The notes: generated by a model from the sequence alone, not told the origin. A DNA stretch of 64,000 nucleotides from Chamaecrista fasciculata (GCA_003254925.1 QANZ01022584.1:125842-189841); one strand, 5' to 3'; shown: positions 1-21,235, counted from the stretch's first letter. Made by a program: numbers and translations.

Positions 1-360
1 TATAATTTTTTTGTCTTACAATCAAATAATTTATAACTAATTACACTGTATAGTTATGTATCGTAATGTGTTATCATTTGTTATATTTTCTTGGTTTTTT
101 CTGCTTAGTAGGTTTTTCAATATAGTAAATGTTTATTCTTTGTATAAACTACTGAGTCTAATTTAACCGAATATTTATAAATTATTTAATAATCGTGCGT
201 AAATACCATACATTTTTTCTATAAACCAAACTACAATTAAAACTTCGGTCCCAAAATATGTAAATGTTATAATTGTCTACTATAAGTCGTCTATAACAAT
301 TCAAACTATTGCCATATATAGAATGAAATCAAACTTATTTTTCGTCTTCACATTTTCATA

Positions 361-411
361 TAGTCAGTTCTCATAGACGGAATCCTGTGCAACGCACGGG
401 TCTCAACCTAG
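361..411 (+). mobile_element. Helitron 3' terminus (candidate)
   Basis: A short GC-rich hairpin at 384-400 (stem CCTGTGC / GCACGGG, three-base loop, one G-T pair) is followed seven bases later by CTAG at 408-411 and then a T. This is the layout of a plant Helitron 3' end (hairpin, then CTRR, inserted before T). The rest of the element would lie to the left and may run out of the window; no 5' end is visible. Two other Helitron-like ends occur near 32432 and 44589. Confidence 0.45.
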
Positions 412-524
412 TCTATATATAAATTCTTCTGACAAAAAAAAATATACATATATATATATATATTCGTTCTGTAAGGTACTCCTAGTTTAATAATTAAAAT
501 AAATAAGTAGGGAGCCTCCTAGTT

Positions 525-668
525 GCCTAAAGAACTTTTGGCTCATTGGTTGGAGTTGTTATCTCTAAACTAGAAGTCATGAGTTCGAATTGGCAAGAAG
601 AAGAACAAAAGGGAAATTAATATTCACCAATATGAGGTATTTAAAAATACCTTTCTTTTTTTTAAAAA
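525..668 (+). mobile_element. tRNA-derived SINE (candidate)
   Basis: The stretch starting near 538 reads TTGGCTCATTGGTTGGAG, close to a Pol III A box. About 30 bases later GAGTTCGAATTGG matches a B box. No cloverleaf can be folded, so this is not a tRNA gene. A T-rich tail follows at about 650-665. I could not define a target-site duplication. Confidence 0.4.
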
Positions 669-1235
669 ATTGTTTCCCAGAGAACAAAATATAATTTTTT
701 TTAAAAAAGTGTATTATCAATTCGTATTAACAAGTGTGAACTTTAATGAAATGACTTTTTTTTACCAAAAACAAATAATAATAATTTATTAAGAGGAAGA
801 AAAGATGAGTTAAGCCAAACACCGAATAATATCGAGTTTATCATATTAAAATTGTAATCTATTTATCTATTTATAACTAAACAATTTAGTAATACTTAAG
901 ATTTTTAAAAATGTAATTAATATAATAATAATGATCATTTTAGTGTAATAAAGATAGTAGATACAAATTATGTTAATTTCTTTTGTAATTAATTGTTTAA
1001 TTTTTTAAATACTTGAAATTTATTATTGTATGTTTCAATGAGTTTGATTCTAATTTTATATTTTAATTTTGAAGTATTATTAATTTATGTATATATATGT
1101 TTCTTTTTTTAATTTAAAAGGTTTGATTGCTGATATGAATGATTCAATAACTTAAGATGGGACTTAACTTGAATTCTCTAGTATATATGATCATCGATGT
1201 AGTTGTTATTTATTTATTTATTTATATATTTTTTT

Positions 1236-3190
1236 TTATAAAAGTATTGTTGATACCCCTAATGTATGGGGTCATTTTTAGTTATACTCCCAATTTTTTT
1301 TTGTTAATTATACATAACTCCCAACTAATTACATAATAGTTCAGAATGTTTGTCATTTTTAACAAACAGATCCTTAGAAGTCATTAACAACACTCCTCTT
1401 ACCCTAAAACATCACCACCACACTTCATTGTTGTCGTCCACTCTGTCCTCGTTTCCGTCAACATGATCCTTTTCGTTGTCGTCCTCAGCTTCCTGGTCTC
1501 CCATAAATTACATGATTCTCATCCCTTTTTTTCCCTTACAACCACATCTTTCACCCATTTTCTCTATTTTACCTCTCTCTAAAGGGTTTTTGAAGTTATT
1601 TTACTTCTCAATTTTGACGACCATGACGGCATCGCCACCGGAGATTGTGTGTTAACGTCGGGAGCTAGAGTTATTGGTATTTCTGCTCGATTTCTCTGTA
1701 TTCGAGGCTCACCGGTGAGTTTGTATGTAGTTGCCAGAACAGTGAAAAACAAAGGGGATAGATTTTTCAGGCTTCTCAATTGCAGAGACCAGTTCGTTAA
1801 AGATGACAAACATTCTGGATTGTTCCGTAATTAATTAGTGGACTCGTGTGAAAGAAAAATCTTGAGAGAATGGAGGATTTCTAAATAATGGAAACTTAAG
1901 GACCTTAAAACAAAAAAGGCCAAAGTGCAAATTTGGTCCTGTAACTTTTCTCCAATTCCCAAATCAGTCCTATAACTTTTTTTGTCTCGAATTTGTTCTT
2001 GTATCTTTGCTCTAGGTCCCAAATCAATCCTATATCTTTTTTTGTCTCAGTTTTGGTCCCATGTGTTTTGAAAACCTCCCACCGTTAGTCCTCCGTCTAT
2101 TTTAAATTACAATTTAGTCCTGAAAACTTCAAGTCCCTTTCACTTTAGTCCATGACTATCAAAATGAAAGTGAAAGAGCATCCCTGAAGATTCTCAAACC
2201 TTATATCTTGATCCTTGATCCATGAATTCTTCATGAAATGGAATAGAAATGCAAAAACAACACAAATCAAAGCAAATGACAGAGGGATCAAAACTGAAAA
2301 CGCAGAAAATTTAAAACCCACCGAAAAATGCCCCAAACTCGCTAGAAAACGTACGAAAAATCGTCAAGAAACTTAAGAACTCATCCAAAAACCTCAAATC
2401 TCACTGAAATCTCACTCAAATAATTGCCCTCAAATGCTTTAAAAAAGAATTTTCGAAAATCCGAACTTTTGAGGAGGAAGGTGATAGAAGAAATGTAACG
2501 AATTTCAGAACTTTTCTCTCGGAATCACTAAATGTAAGGGAACCTTCTATCACCTCCCTCCTCAAAAGTTTAGATTTTCAAAAAAAAAATTCTTAAAGCA
2601 TTTGAGGGCGATTATTTGAGTGAGAATTCAGTAAATAATGGGGTTTTTAAGTTTCTCGGCGATTTCTGTATGTTTTCTAGTGGGTTTTAAATTTTTTGTG
2701 TTTTCAATTTTGGTCCCTCTGTCATTTGCTTTTAATTTGTGCTTTTTTTTTTTTTGCATTTCTATTCCATTTCATGAAGAATTCATGGATTAGGGACCAA
2801 GATGTAATGTTTGAGAATCTTCAGGGATGCTCTTTCACTTTCATTTTGATAGTCAGGGACTTGAATGTAATTTAAAATAGATGGAGGACTAACAGTGGGA
2901 GGTTTTCAAAACATATGGAACCAAAACTGAGACAAAAAAAGATATAGGACTAATTTGGGACCTGGAGCAAAGATACAGGACCAAATTCGAGACAAAAAAA
3001 GTTATAAGACTGATTTGAGAGTTGGAGCAAAGTTACAGGACCAAATTCGCACTTTGGCCAACAAAAAAAATGTTGGGTTGGGGTATAATTAATTCAAATG
3101 TGAAACGTTAATGGTATAATTGACAAAAAAAAATGTTGAGGTATAACTGAAAATAACCCATACGTTGGGGTACCATCAATACATTTGCCT
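1236..3190. mobile_element. Long-TIR foldback element split by a nested one
   Basis: The left end (about 1238-1290, GTATTGTTGATACCCC...) is the inverted complement of the right end (about 3140-3186, ending GGGGTACCATCAATAC). The same termini occur in elements at 29775-30140 and 39709-40044, and the right end alone at 6330-6462, so this is a repeat family of the window. The interior contains a GC-richer stretch at 1400-1700 that could be captured sequence but is not recognisable. The element at 1918-3059 is inserted inside it. The exact target duplication is unclear. Confidence 0.55.
1918..3059. mobile_element. MULE-type foldback element, near-palindromic
   Basis: The termini are GGCCAAAGTGCAAATTTGGT (left) and its inverted counterpart ending CGCACTTTGGCC (right). 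A perfect 9-bp duplication AACAAAAAA lies at 1909-1917 and 3060-3068, the size typical of Mutator-like elements. The whole 1.14 kb is two arms of about 560 bp folding around a centre near 2500-2540. No transposase is encoded, so it is non-autonomous. Open frames inside are by-products of the palindrome. Confidence 0.85.
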
Positions 3191-4160
3191 ATAATTTTTT
3201 TTGCTAAGTTAATATATCCATCATAAAGAGTAAAATCCGAACCAATCTGATTAGATTGAACTAGACTATACCAAACCAAACTAAAGCGAAACCGATGTTA
3301 ATTGGTTTGGTTTAGTTTGATTTTCATAATTTTTGCGCAGTTTGATTCGATAGCGGTTTGACCCTTCACCAAACCGAGCCAAACTACTATAGTCACTTAT
3401 ATACTTTTTTAAAAAAAATAATTCATTATCCTTGAAGTGGAAGAAGCAAAGCCACGCCACGCACACTGTGAACTCTCTTTTATAATGATTTTGTTGCAAT
3501 AGTTACATACATATTTACAACATTAAATAAGGTGGAAGTAATTTTAGAAGTTAATTAGCATAATCATTCCTGAGTTTGAAGCATGTATACAATGAGATTC
3601 AGAGGCCAACCTACAAATTGAAATAATTAATTTTGTTATATAATAGAATTAGGAATCATTAGTTGGAGAAAAACATGGACAGTTTATTGGTTTTAGTTGA
3701 TATATCATAATTTTAGCGTGAATTGAATGCCCACCACAGTTGCCGCTTAACTTTCAATTCAAACCGCTCAAATTGAACCAAACTAAACTGTCATTTATTG
3801 ATTTGATAAAAAAATTTTAAAATGGCATGATTTGGGTTTCTCCAAATTGATGTGAGCGATTTGATTTGGAAAATCGCTTCAAATCATCAAAACTACCTAA
3901 TGAACACTTCTAATTGAGAATCGTGATCAATCCATTCGTGATGGGTCTTCTATGTAAGATAAACAATTATTAGTCACATAATATTTTTCATACCTAAAAA
4001 TTGAAACACTGACCACTTAATTAAGGGACCAAGTAAAAAACCACTAAACCACACATAAATTATGTAGTTTAGTTATTACAACACTAGTACAACCGTTTTC
4101 AAGTCATTAAGAACTTTCTCCCAAAAAAATGTCATTAAGAACTTTAATATTAATTAAAAT
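3190..4160. other. AT-rich intergenic DNA
   Basis: No gene is visible. Stretches rich in AACCAAAC/GGTTTGGTTT inverted pairs near 3235-3320 and 3735-3910 look like decayed hAT-type termini, but no clean boundaries or duplications could be found. Confidence 0.4.
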
Positions 4161-4408
4161 ATAATTAACAATTTTCTATCATTCTGAGGCATAACAACCA
4201 TTGCAATGATCATGAACACTAAGCCGAGAAAAAATGCTAAAGAAAGAATACAGTGGTCAATCATATATACAATTAATATTGGAGATTTTGCTGATAACAC
4301 TTTTTGTATATATAGTTGGCCACTGTGTCGTTTAAGATCTTTCTTTAATGATCATTGGTCATTGCAATGGTTGTTATGCCTCAAAATGATAGAAAAGTTG
4401 TTAATTAT
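4161..4408. repeat. 248-bp inverted-repeat hairpin
   Basis: The left arm from 4161 (ATAATTAACAATTTTCTATC...) pairs with the right arm ending at 4408. The well-matched part is about 50 bp and includes GGCATAACAACCATTGCAAT opposite its complement near 4360-4380. Complementarity continues inward with gaps (CAGTGG...ATATATAC against GTATATATAG..CCACTG). A transcript would form a long imperfect hairpin. It may be a MITE or a small-RNA hairpin locus. The 85-codon open frame across it (4206-4463) is judged not to be a gene. Confidence 0.6.
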
Positions 4409-4607
4409 ATGCCCAAGATATTCTAAGAAATATGCTTTCTTCTTCGTAATGTTGTCCTCGTAAGTCCTAAAATATAGGGCAAGTGTGTAACAACCTCAGT
4501 GTTTACTTTAAGAGTTCTTAAATAATTAAAATTGATTACTCTTTCCTTCAATTATTATAATTATCAACTATTTGGTCTATGATCAGTTCAGTATTAGCTA
4601 ACGGTTA

Positions 4608-4805
4608 AGGAACTAAAATGTTAACAGTAATGTAAAATTTAGGAATTGATTCGTATTTTTCTATAATTCAAAGATCAAAAGATTAACGGTGATATAAAAT
4701 TCAAGGACTGATTTATATTTTTCTACAATTCAAAGATCAAAAAGATTGACAATAATATAAAATTGAGAGATTAATTTATATTTTCTTACAATTCAAGAAT
4801 TAAAT
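4608..4805. repeat. Tandem repeat, three units of about 66 bp
   Basis: Three successive degenerate units share the core TTATATTTTTCTACAATTCA followed by AAGATCAAAA and a TAATATAAAATT-like block. No coding content is seen. Confidence 0.6.
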
Positions 4806-6600
4806 CGTTGACTTACTAACAATTCAGTGACACAAAAGTAAGTTTTCTCTAATTTATAATTAATTTGTACTATTGGCTCTTGTTCTCTACCTAACATATA
4901 TTCCTCCACTATTGTGAGAGCTTTACAAAGTGGTTTTTCTATTCAACAATAATCCTTTCTCGAGATGCCTATGCTTTGTTTTTGGACAAAGAGATGCCTA
5001 ATAAGCTCGAATTGGCCTAACTTTCTTTCCATTATCAAGATTTTACTTTTCTAAAAGTCGAAATGGGGGATATGTTCTTCTGCAAAAAAAGTATTTGGAA
5101 AAAAACTAAAAGTGATCAACAAAGAAAAAAAGTTAGCAATACAAAATCACCAAAGCTAAAGTCAGGACTAAGGGGGACAAAGGGTACAAGATATAGTAAT
5201 ATTTTATTTAAGTATTCAATCTCATTCCTAAATGCTAATTGTATGCTTATTAATTAATTATAGTCCACCGACACTTGCAATGATCATATATAATTATATA
5301 TAAGAAATTAAATTTTAAACTTGAAGAGTATATATATATATATATATATATATTCTTTATTAATGCATAGTCAAAATTTTATTTTGGTCTCTAATATTTA
5401 TTTGAAATTTTGTTTTAGTCTCTCATATTCTTTGTTATTCCGATTTGGTCTTTAATATTTTTTAACAATTTTGTTTTGGTCCCTAATTACTGAATATGGT
5501 CATATTTCTCTTATATTAAGTTTGAATTATGTGACAAAATCAGAATTGCAAGTTACTCTTGACGAGTTCTTTCTCTATCCAAAAGGAGTTGTTGGCAAAC
5601 ATGGTCAAATTAGGCTTGAAATGTTCCTAAAAGTACAATGAATCACTCATTTAATAAAATTGGTCATATTTATCTCATTTCAAGTTTAAATGCAACAAAA
5701 TTAAAGCTACGAGTACCCTTGATAAATTTTTTCTTTATTCATGTTGGGGCCATCGAACAAGGTCAAATAATGTTTCAAAACGAGGTCAAATAGTACTTTA
5801 AAGTTAGCCAAAATGCACAGACACCCCTTGAGTTTTAGGGTGGGTGCACATAACACCCCTGAGTTTTTAATTTGTGCAAATAGAACCTTTGAATTTCCAG
5901 TTTGAAGAAGAAGAAGAAGAAGGTGGCGTGATTGTAGAAGGAGAATAGTGGATCTGGGTTCCTTTTTTTTGGCAAATTGTTTAAAATCCTAATTTATTTT
6001 TTCTTTTTTACATTTTGGTCCTATCATATAAAGAAAGGACCTTAATAAAAAAAATAAAACTTTTAGGAAATTTAAACCAATTTTTTCTTTTATTTAACAG
6101 AAAAATTAGATGGAAATTGAATAGGGACTAACGGGTAAAACTTTTTGAAAACTCGAGGGACCAAAACGTAACTTTGAACAAATTTAAAAGACTAAAATAA
6201 GACTTTGGCCTAGATTTTTTATAATAGTAATTTTATAAAAAATTTAAAAGTGTTATTTAGTGTGGGTTTATAAGACATTTTAGAAACTTAGGGGTGATAA
6301 GTTTTTAAAATGTCTTATATTTTTTTATCAATTATACCCCCAATGTAGGAGTATAATTAACTCAAATGTGAAACGCTGGGGTATAAATGAAAAAAAAAAG
6401 TGTTGGGGGTATAACTGAAAATGACCCCAAACGTTGGGGGTACCAAGAGTATTTTTACCTAAACAATTTTATAAACCCACCACATTAGCTAGCTATTACC
6501 AATAAACCGATGGCATTAGCTAATACTTACCAAATACCATTAAACCTAAGACTGTATTATCTAGAAAGTAATAAGGATATGACATTATATTTTCTTCACC
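4806..6600. other. Gene-free AT-rich stretch with element fragments
   Basis: No gene is supported. Fragments seen are a (TA)n tract at 5328-5352, a half element of the GAAACGAG/TCATATTTCTC family at about 5370-5800, a stretch of 'accccttgag...tgggtgcaca' repeats at 5815-5900, and the right end only of the 1236-3190 family at about 6330-6462. Confidence 0.5.
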
Positions 6601-6614
6601 ATTTTAGAACAAAG

Positions 6615-7444
6615 CAGTGTTGTCATGACCGAACCGGATCGGACGGTCCGGTCGGTCAGATCGCTTACCAAACAAGAGAGTGAATGGGTTCAACCCCAAA
6701 AACCAAAACACCATTTGGACCGGATTGAACTGGGAATAACCGACAAAAAACCGACGAACTAGGTTCAACCGTTGGACCGTCACAAAAACCGGTGGTTCAC
6801 CCAATTTTTTTTTCGTGAGTTTCATTCGTTTTTTGGCGTTTTTGGAGCTCGATCTTTTGAAATTAATCCATGGGAATGATTTTTGATCATCAAACACACA
6901 AAACCCATCCGAAATTTGTCAAAACCGAGCTCTTAACGGACTAAAAAATTGTGTTTATTGGGCGGATGAACAGTGACCCGTGGAGGAAGAAGAAGAACAA
7001 CGTTCTTGCTTCCTACTTTGGTGCATTTTGTATTTTTGGTCCACCCCATTTTGCTAATTTTTCATTTTAGTCCTTTTGCATTAAAAAAAATTGCAAAATC
7101 TGAATTGTGGCATGGCATTCGTATTGGGCCTAGAAAGTTTTATTGAAATGGGGTTCAAGCCTTTGATAGTTTGGAAATCTTCATGCACCAAAGGGCCACT
7201 AATTAGCTATGCATCAAGTATTGGTTATTTTTGTAATTGCAAATTAATTTTAATTAATTGCAATTTTGTTTTTGGTTTTAATGACTCCATGATATCCAGT
7301 ATTATAGAGGGTTTATATTTAATATATTAAAAAAATTATTTATTGTGTCATCTGGTCTCACCAATGGTTCAACCGATTCAACCGATCAAACTGTGAACCG
7401 AACACTTGTCCGAGTCTATGCCCAGTTCGGTTCTGACAACATTG
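6615..7444. mobile_element. hAT-type non-autonomous transposon
   Basis: The left terminus CAGTGTTGTCATGACCGAACC matches, inverted, the right terminus ending GGTTCTGACAACATTG. A perfect 8-bp duplication GAACAAAG flanks it at 6607-6614 and 7445-7452, which is diagnostic of hAT elements. Subterminal regions repeat GGTTCAACCG/CCGGTCC motifs. No transposase frame is present. A related element starts at 63577 and runs off the window. Confidence 0.85.
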
Positions 7445-7611
7445 GAACAAAGTTATAAATATCATGATATGACCCAATAAGTAAATAAGATTCTTCCTAA
7501 GATAATTAATTATTATATTGTTCATATTCCTTGAGTAACATTAATATCTAATTATTATAAACCCAAAAAGAGAGAGAGAGAGAAAAAAAAAAAAGCAACA
7601 TGTATATTCTA

Positions 7612-7622
7612 AATCTTTATAA
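7612..7622 (+). promoter_or_regulatory. Likely TATA box of the protease gene
   Basis: CTTTATAAGTAG lies about 50-60 bases before the ATG at 7670 and is the only good TATA-like match close upstream. It would place the transcription start near 7645, leaving little room for the alternative ATG at 7652. Confidence 0.4.
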
Positions 7623-7669
7623 GTAGAGAAAGCATAGGTCTTACTCTTTCTATGTACTCCCTAAACACA

Positions 7670-16253
<8,584 letters not shown>

Positions 16254-16685
16254 TGAGGATCGAGTTCATTCATCACAAATCGATCAAGTTTGTGTTCTGT
16301 TTATTTGTAACATAGTATAAAGTATGAACTATATATGCTGGGTCTGTATGTTTTAATATGTTTCTTATTGTCAAGAGATGTTGATGTAATAAATAAATTG
16401 TTATATTAAAGTGAGTGAGTTTTAGTGTTGAAGTCTAATTCAATAAAAACGTTTTGGTTTTAGTATACACATAGATGTGAAATATTGATCTAAATATATC
16501 ATTATAATCATATATATACAGAGCAAAAATTAATAATGCTAGAACATTAATTTTATTGATGCCACAAGTTCATATCATATACAACAAACGAACAAGAACA
16601 ACAACAACAAGCATTTCTCTCTCTTGTTTTTTACCTGAACAAGAAAAATAAACTTACAATATATAAGGCACACACAAACAAATTA
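16254..16685. other. Convergent intergenic spacer
   Basis: This spacer separates the 3' ends of the protease (+) and the receptor kinase (-). AATAAATAAA near 16389-16398 is a plausible poly(A) signal for the protease, which has its stop at 16251-16253. No other gene is seen. Confidence 0.5.
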
Positions 16686-19600
16686 CTATTTAGGAAGTTC
16701 AATTTTCAGGAGTTGTCCAATGGTGATGGTGGACAAGTTATAATCTGCTAAGTGATAATTTGGCTTCACAAGTATTACAGATACTTCTTTCATGGTTGGT
16801 CTACAACTTGGGTTTTCACTCAAGCATGCAAAAGCTAATTTTGCAATTAACATCAACTCCCCAAAAATTGATTCTTCTGTGGGTAGAGCAAGCCTTGAAT
16901 CCAATACATCCTTCAATTGAAAATTATAAGTAGCTGATGTCTCTGCCAAAGAAGAAATAAGATCTCCAGGATGCTTTCCCATTATGATTTCCATAGTCAG
17001 TACACCAAAACTGTAAACATCACACTTCTCATTTGCTTCCATGATGTAAGCAATTTCTGCAATATATAGTTAATAGTTGTGACATTTAAGCCCAAAGCAT
17101 AGTGCAGTATTTTGTAAAGTATGTAGGTGAAAGTGCACTTTTGGTCCCATATCTTTTTCTTGTTGCACTTTTGGTCAAGTTACAGAATCAGTCTCATATC
17201 TTTTGGTCAAGTTGCAGAATTAGTCTCATATCTTTGCAAAAGGTTTCACATTGTGAGAGTAACGGTGAAACGTTTTGCAAAAATATGAGACCAAATTTGT
17301 AATAGAAAAGATATGGGACCAATTCTGCACTTGATCAAAAGTGCAACAATAAAAGATACGAGACCAAATTGAGACCTAAGTAAAAGATATGAGACCAAAA
17401 GTGCACTTTGGCCAAGTATATATACCAAGAAAATTATAAGGTAGCCTAACCTGGAGCAGCATACCCAATGGTCCCAGCAAATGAGGTCATATTACTAGAG
17501 TCAGTCTTCAGAAACTTGGATGTTCCAAAGTCTGTGATGCAAGCTTCTTGATATTCTGAATTCAGAAGAACATTCTTGCTCGATATGTCACGATGAACTA
17601 TACGATACGAGCAGCCATGATGCATATGAAACAAACCATTAGCCACATCTTTAACAATGTTCACTCTTTTACTCCAATCAAGTTTAGTGGCTTTCATCTC
17701 ATTCCTCAGTATGTTATCCAAGCTGCCACCTTCCATGAACTCATAAACCAAAAAGCAGAATTGTGAATTTGAGCAAAACCCATATAACTTGACAATATTA
17801 TGATGCTTGATTTCTGTCAAAGCTTGAATTTCACTTTTAAATGCTTTCAGGTTTGAGATTTCTCCATCTGGCCTTGAATGAAGCTTCTTCACAGCAAACA
17901 CTTGACCTGTGGACAACTCAGCCTTATAAACACTTCCCTGGCCTCCCCTGCCAATAAGATACATGTCATCAAAATTCTTGGTGGCTTCAATGATATTTTC
18001 ATAGATTATTTCTCTCTCAAAACTCGATACGAAATAAAGATCTTGAGCTTGTACTTCTTCATCATCTCGATTTTTAGCGCATCGACAAAGAATGTATGAA
18101 ACTCCAATTACTACCAGCATTAGTGCGCCCAAAGTGGAAAACAGTATCATCAGTAACTTGATTTTTTTCCTCTTGTGATCAACTTTAGAGTTGTTTTCAG
18201 AACTGCTGCAAAGATCTAAACCTGTGACATTCCCATCACACAAATGTTGATTGTTCTTCAATGCTTCAAACTTGTGAAAGGCTGGGTTTTTTGGAATGGA
18301 GCCCTCTAATTGGTTGTATGATATATCAACAGAGAACAAGCTTGACATGCCATCATCAAAAGTGGATGGAATTTTTCCAGAGAGATTGTTATGTGAAAGG
18401 TTCAATATTTCCAATTGATGTAATTCTCCAAGTGTTGATGGGATAATACCATGAAACAAATTTCCACTGAGGTCAAGACGTTGAAGATATTTCAATTGTC
18501 CTAACTGAGTGGAAATGTTTTCCTTAAATCTGTTTTTGCTCAAATTCAAGAGCCATAATTGGCTCAATCTTCCAAGACCTTCTGTTATGGAGCCACTTAA
18601 GTCATTTGCTTCCAACTCCAATTGCTGAAGTTGATTCAATGACCCTATATCAAAGAGAATGCAACCTGAAAGATTATTATGGCTCAAAGAGAGCTTATTC
18701 AATGAGGTCAACTTCCCCAATTCCTTTGGAATTTTTCCTGACAAATGATTATAAGAGAGGTTAAGTTCACCAAGATTGCTAGCCTCCACCAAATTTGGCG
18801 GTATGCCACCAGAAAGATTGTTGTTTGCAATTTTGAGGACACTGAGATTATGACAGTTCCCCCAATTTGATGAGAGGTGGCCATAAAAGTTATTTCCACT
18901 TAGATCAATGTAGTCCAAGCTTGGATATACCCCAAAAGCTTCTGTTATGTTTTGAACAAAGTGGTTATTATCAAGCCTTAGTCTGAAAAGACTAGTACAA
19001 TTCTTCAAGCTTGTTGGGATTGGACCACTGAAATGATTTGAATCAGCAGCAAACTTGTATAAAAATCCACCAACACAAACTTGTGGCAATTGGCCAGAAA
19101 AGTCATTTTCCCAAAGTTGCAAGTTAACCATATTGACTAGGTTATTCATTTCTGGTGGAAGATGACCACTCAGGTTGTTGGCAAACAACTGTAACGAGTC
19201 GAGATTTGTCAAGTTTCCTATGGAAGAAGGAAGAGGACCAGAAAGAAAGTTATTTCCCAGATGGAGTGACTCTAAATTGACCAAGTTTCCAATGGATGAA
19301 GGAATTGGTCCAGAAAGCAAGTTTTGGGTCAATCTCAAAGTTGTGAGATTTGTGAGGTTTCCTATGTAGGATGGGATTCTCCCAGAGAGGGAATTATCTA
19401 GCAATTGAAGATCAGTGAGAGAATAGAGTTTCCCAAGCTCATTGGGAATGGAACCAGAGAGGCTATTATTATAAAGGTACAGTTGGCTTAACTTGCTCAA
19501 GTTTCCAATTGATGAAGGGATTCCACCATATAAAAGTGGGTTTTCTGAGAGATCAAGCTGAAATAGATTACTCAATGTTCCAATCTCATGGGGAATGAGA

Positions 19601-20199
19601 CCAGACAGTTGATTAGCTCCAAGTATAAGATCAGTCAGATTCCTCAGGTTCATGACCTCATGAGGAATTGATCCTGTGAGATTACATTCTGCAATTGAAA
19701 CCCAACTTAGGGTCTTCAATGCCCCTATTTCTTTAGGAATGGGACCATGGAAGATGTTTTGGGCCAAATTCAATGTGAAAATACTTGACAAGTTTCCAAT
19801 TTGGGGTGGAATATTTCCATAAAATGCATTATCACTTATATCTAACACATGGAGGTTAGGAAAGGAAGAGAAGGTGAGATTATGAAGTCTACCTTGTAGC
19901 CCAAGACTTGAAAGACTGATGTTGGACACAGACATGGAATCATCATCATCATCATCACATGTAATACCTTTCCAATATTTGCAATGATTGGTAGAGGCAT
20001 TCCAAGAAGATAAGGTAGATTGGCTTTGTTGGCTAAGGCTAGCTTTCCACTCCAATAGAGCCATTGCTTCAATGTGAGAATTTGTAGCAGAAGAAGCAGC
20101 CTGAAGAAATAATGAAGAGAGATTCATCATAAAGGGTAAGAAAAACATGAAGAGAATCCACCACAAGGTGAAATCAGGCTTTCCAAAGGTGTACAACAT
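16686..20199 (-). CDS. LRR receptor-like kinase (MIK2/At1g35710-like), two exons
   Basis: This is a plasma-membrane receptor kinase of 1039 aa. Exons 20199-17451 and 17056-16686 join in phase 1 inside the activation segment (GYAAP|EIAY). Order: signal peptide (about 1-35), LRRNT (ALLEWKASL...WKGITC), about 20 or more LRRs of the plant type (LxxLxLxxNxLSGxIP) to about residue 640, juxtamembrane Cys pair, transmembrane segment about 681-704 ([16 protein letters not shown]), kinase domain from about 745 with P-loop [10 protein letters not shown], Lys about 771 (AVKKL), HRDISSKN about 869, DFG about 890, APE completed across the intron, and a terminal CRPTMKEVS helix. All catalytic residues are present and it is an RD kinase, so active signalling is likely. 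The family senses peptides or wall signals; the ligand here is unknown. The single intron carries a MITE. There are many NxS/T glycosylation sites in the LRR. Confidence 0.93.
17126..17413. mobile_element. MULE-type MITE in receptor-kinase intron
   Basis: The ends GGTGAAAGTGCACTTTTGGT and the complement ending AAGTGCACTTTGGCC are flanked by 9-mers AAGTATGTA (17117-17125) and AAGTATATA (17414-17422), 8/9 identical. The interior repeats ATATCTTTTGGTC-type modules. The termini resemble those of the SF1 Pack-MULE. Confidence 0.75.
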
Positions 20200-20285
20200 G
20201 GCTAGCTAGCTTGGCTTGTTTTCGTTACTTGGAAATTGGAATTATGATTTGGTTATAGGCTGAATGGGATAATAATGTTAGTCTT

Positions 20286-20294
20286 CTTTATATA
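20286..20294 (-). promoter_or_regulatory. TATA box of the receptor kinase
   Basis: TATATAAAG on the minus strand lies 87-95 bases upstream of the ATG at 20199, predicting a 5' leader of about 60 bases. Confidence 0.5.
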
Positions 20295-20299
20295 ATGCT

Positions 20300-21235
20300 A
20301 AAAACATGAAGAGAAGACTTCAAGTCATCATAAGAGTTGTTAAAATATTTACATATATATAAAGAAACATTTTTCTAATTGTGTGGGGCTGTGGGCTCCG
20401 TACATTTTGCTGTTTTTTTTTTTTTTGTATCAACTCTCTCAAAATGCGAAAAAAGTTATTGGGTTCTAAAATCTTATTATTTATTTGGATGACTGAAAAA
20501 TGCTATAGGCAATTGATATAAATAAAACCTAGCAATAGCTCTTCCTCACCGTGAGATCAGCTTTTTTTTTTTNTTTGGTTTTAAATATTTGTTTTAATGT
20601 TTATTTTAGTTTTTTATGTTTAAAAATATTTAAATTGGTCTGTTGGCAAAATAAACATTAAGATATATTTAAGATCAAAATGACTCTTTAACCTATTGTT
20701 TTAACTCTTTTCTCATATTATATTGATAATTTATATAGCAACAATTTCAAATTTTAATCAAGATTTGTTTGAAATATATACTCAAGATGCTAAAACTCTA
20801 TCTTCTTTGCCCCATAAGCCATATCATATATTAAAGGATCCTTTGGAGAAAAAAAAAATAAGGTTAAATACTCGTTTTAGCTCTCAAATTATAGGGTAAG
20901 TTTTATTTTGATCCTAAAATTATATTTTGTTCCATTTTGGTCCTTAAACTTTTACTTTTATTCATTTTTGGTCCTCAAAATGTGATCTGATATGATTTAT
21001 GTCATTATTTTAGATCTGAGTTTGGATTAAATTCTATGTATAGTGCTGGAGTTAGAGAATTGTGTTTAAACATATGGATATATAATTATTAAAAGAAAGT
21101 ATTTAGAGTTGGCTGAAATGTATTTAATTTGTTTAAGAAATAATATTGTAATATTTGATATTATTTCTTATATTTGACATGTTTTAAGAAAAAGATTATT
21201 ATTAAAGATAAATATTATATATATAATTGCCCAAA
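20300..21235. other. AT-rich intergenic DNA with an element fragment
   Basis: No gene is seen. A half-copy of the 10690-12050 family lies at about 20860-21010 (TTTTGGTCCTTAAACTTTTA followed by GTGATCTGATATGATT). One undetermined base sits at 20573 in a T run. Confidence 0.4.

Noticed and set aside
541-600. Possible tRNA gene from A- and B-box matches
   Set aside because: No acceptor, D or T arm pairing can be drawn; more consistent with a SINE.
1649-1834. Small overlapping frames on both strands (1579-1834)
   Set aside because: Inside a TIR element, no homology recognised; could be a captured fragment but unsupported.
7652-7669. In-frame upstream ATG for the protease
   Set aside because: Too close to the predicted transcription start, and the hydrophobic signal peptide begins better at 7670; kept only as an alternative.
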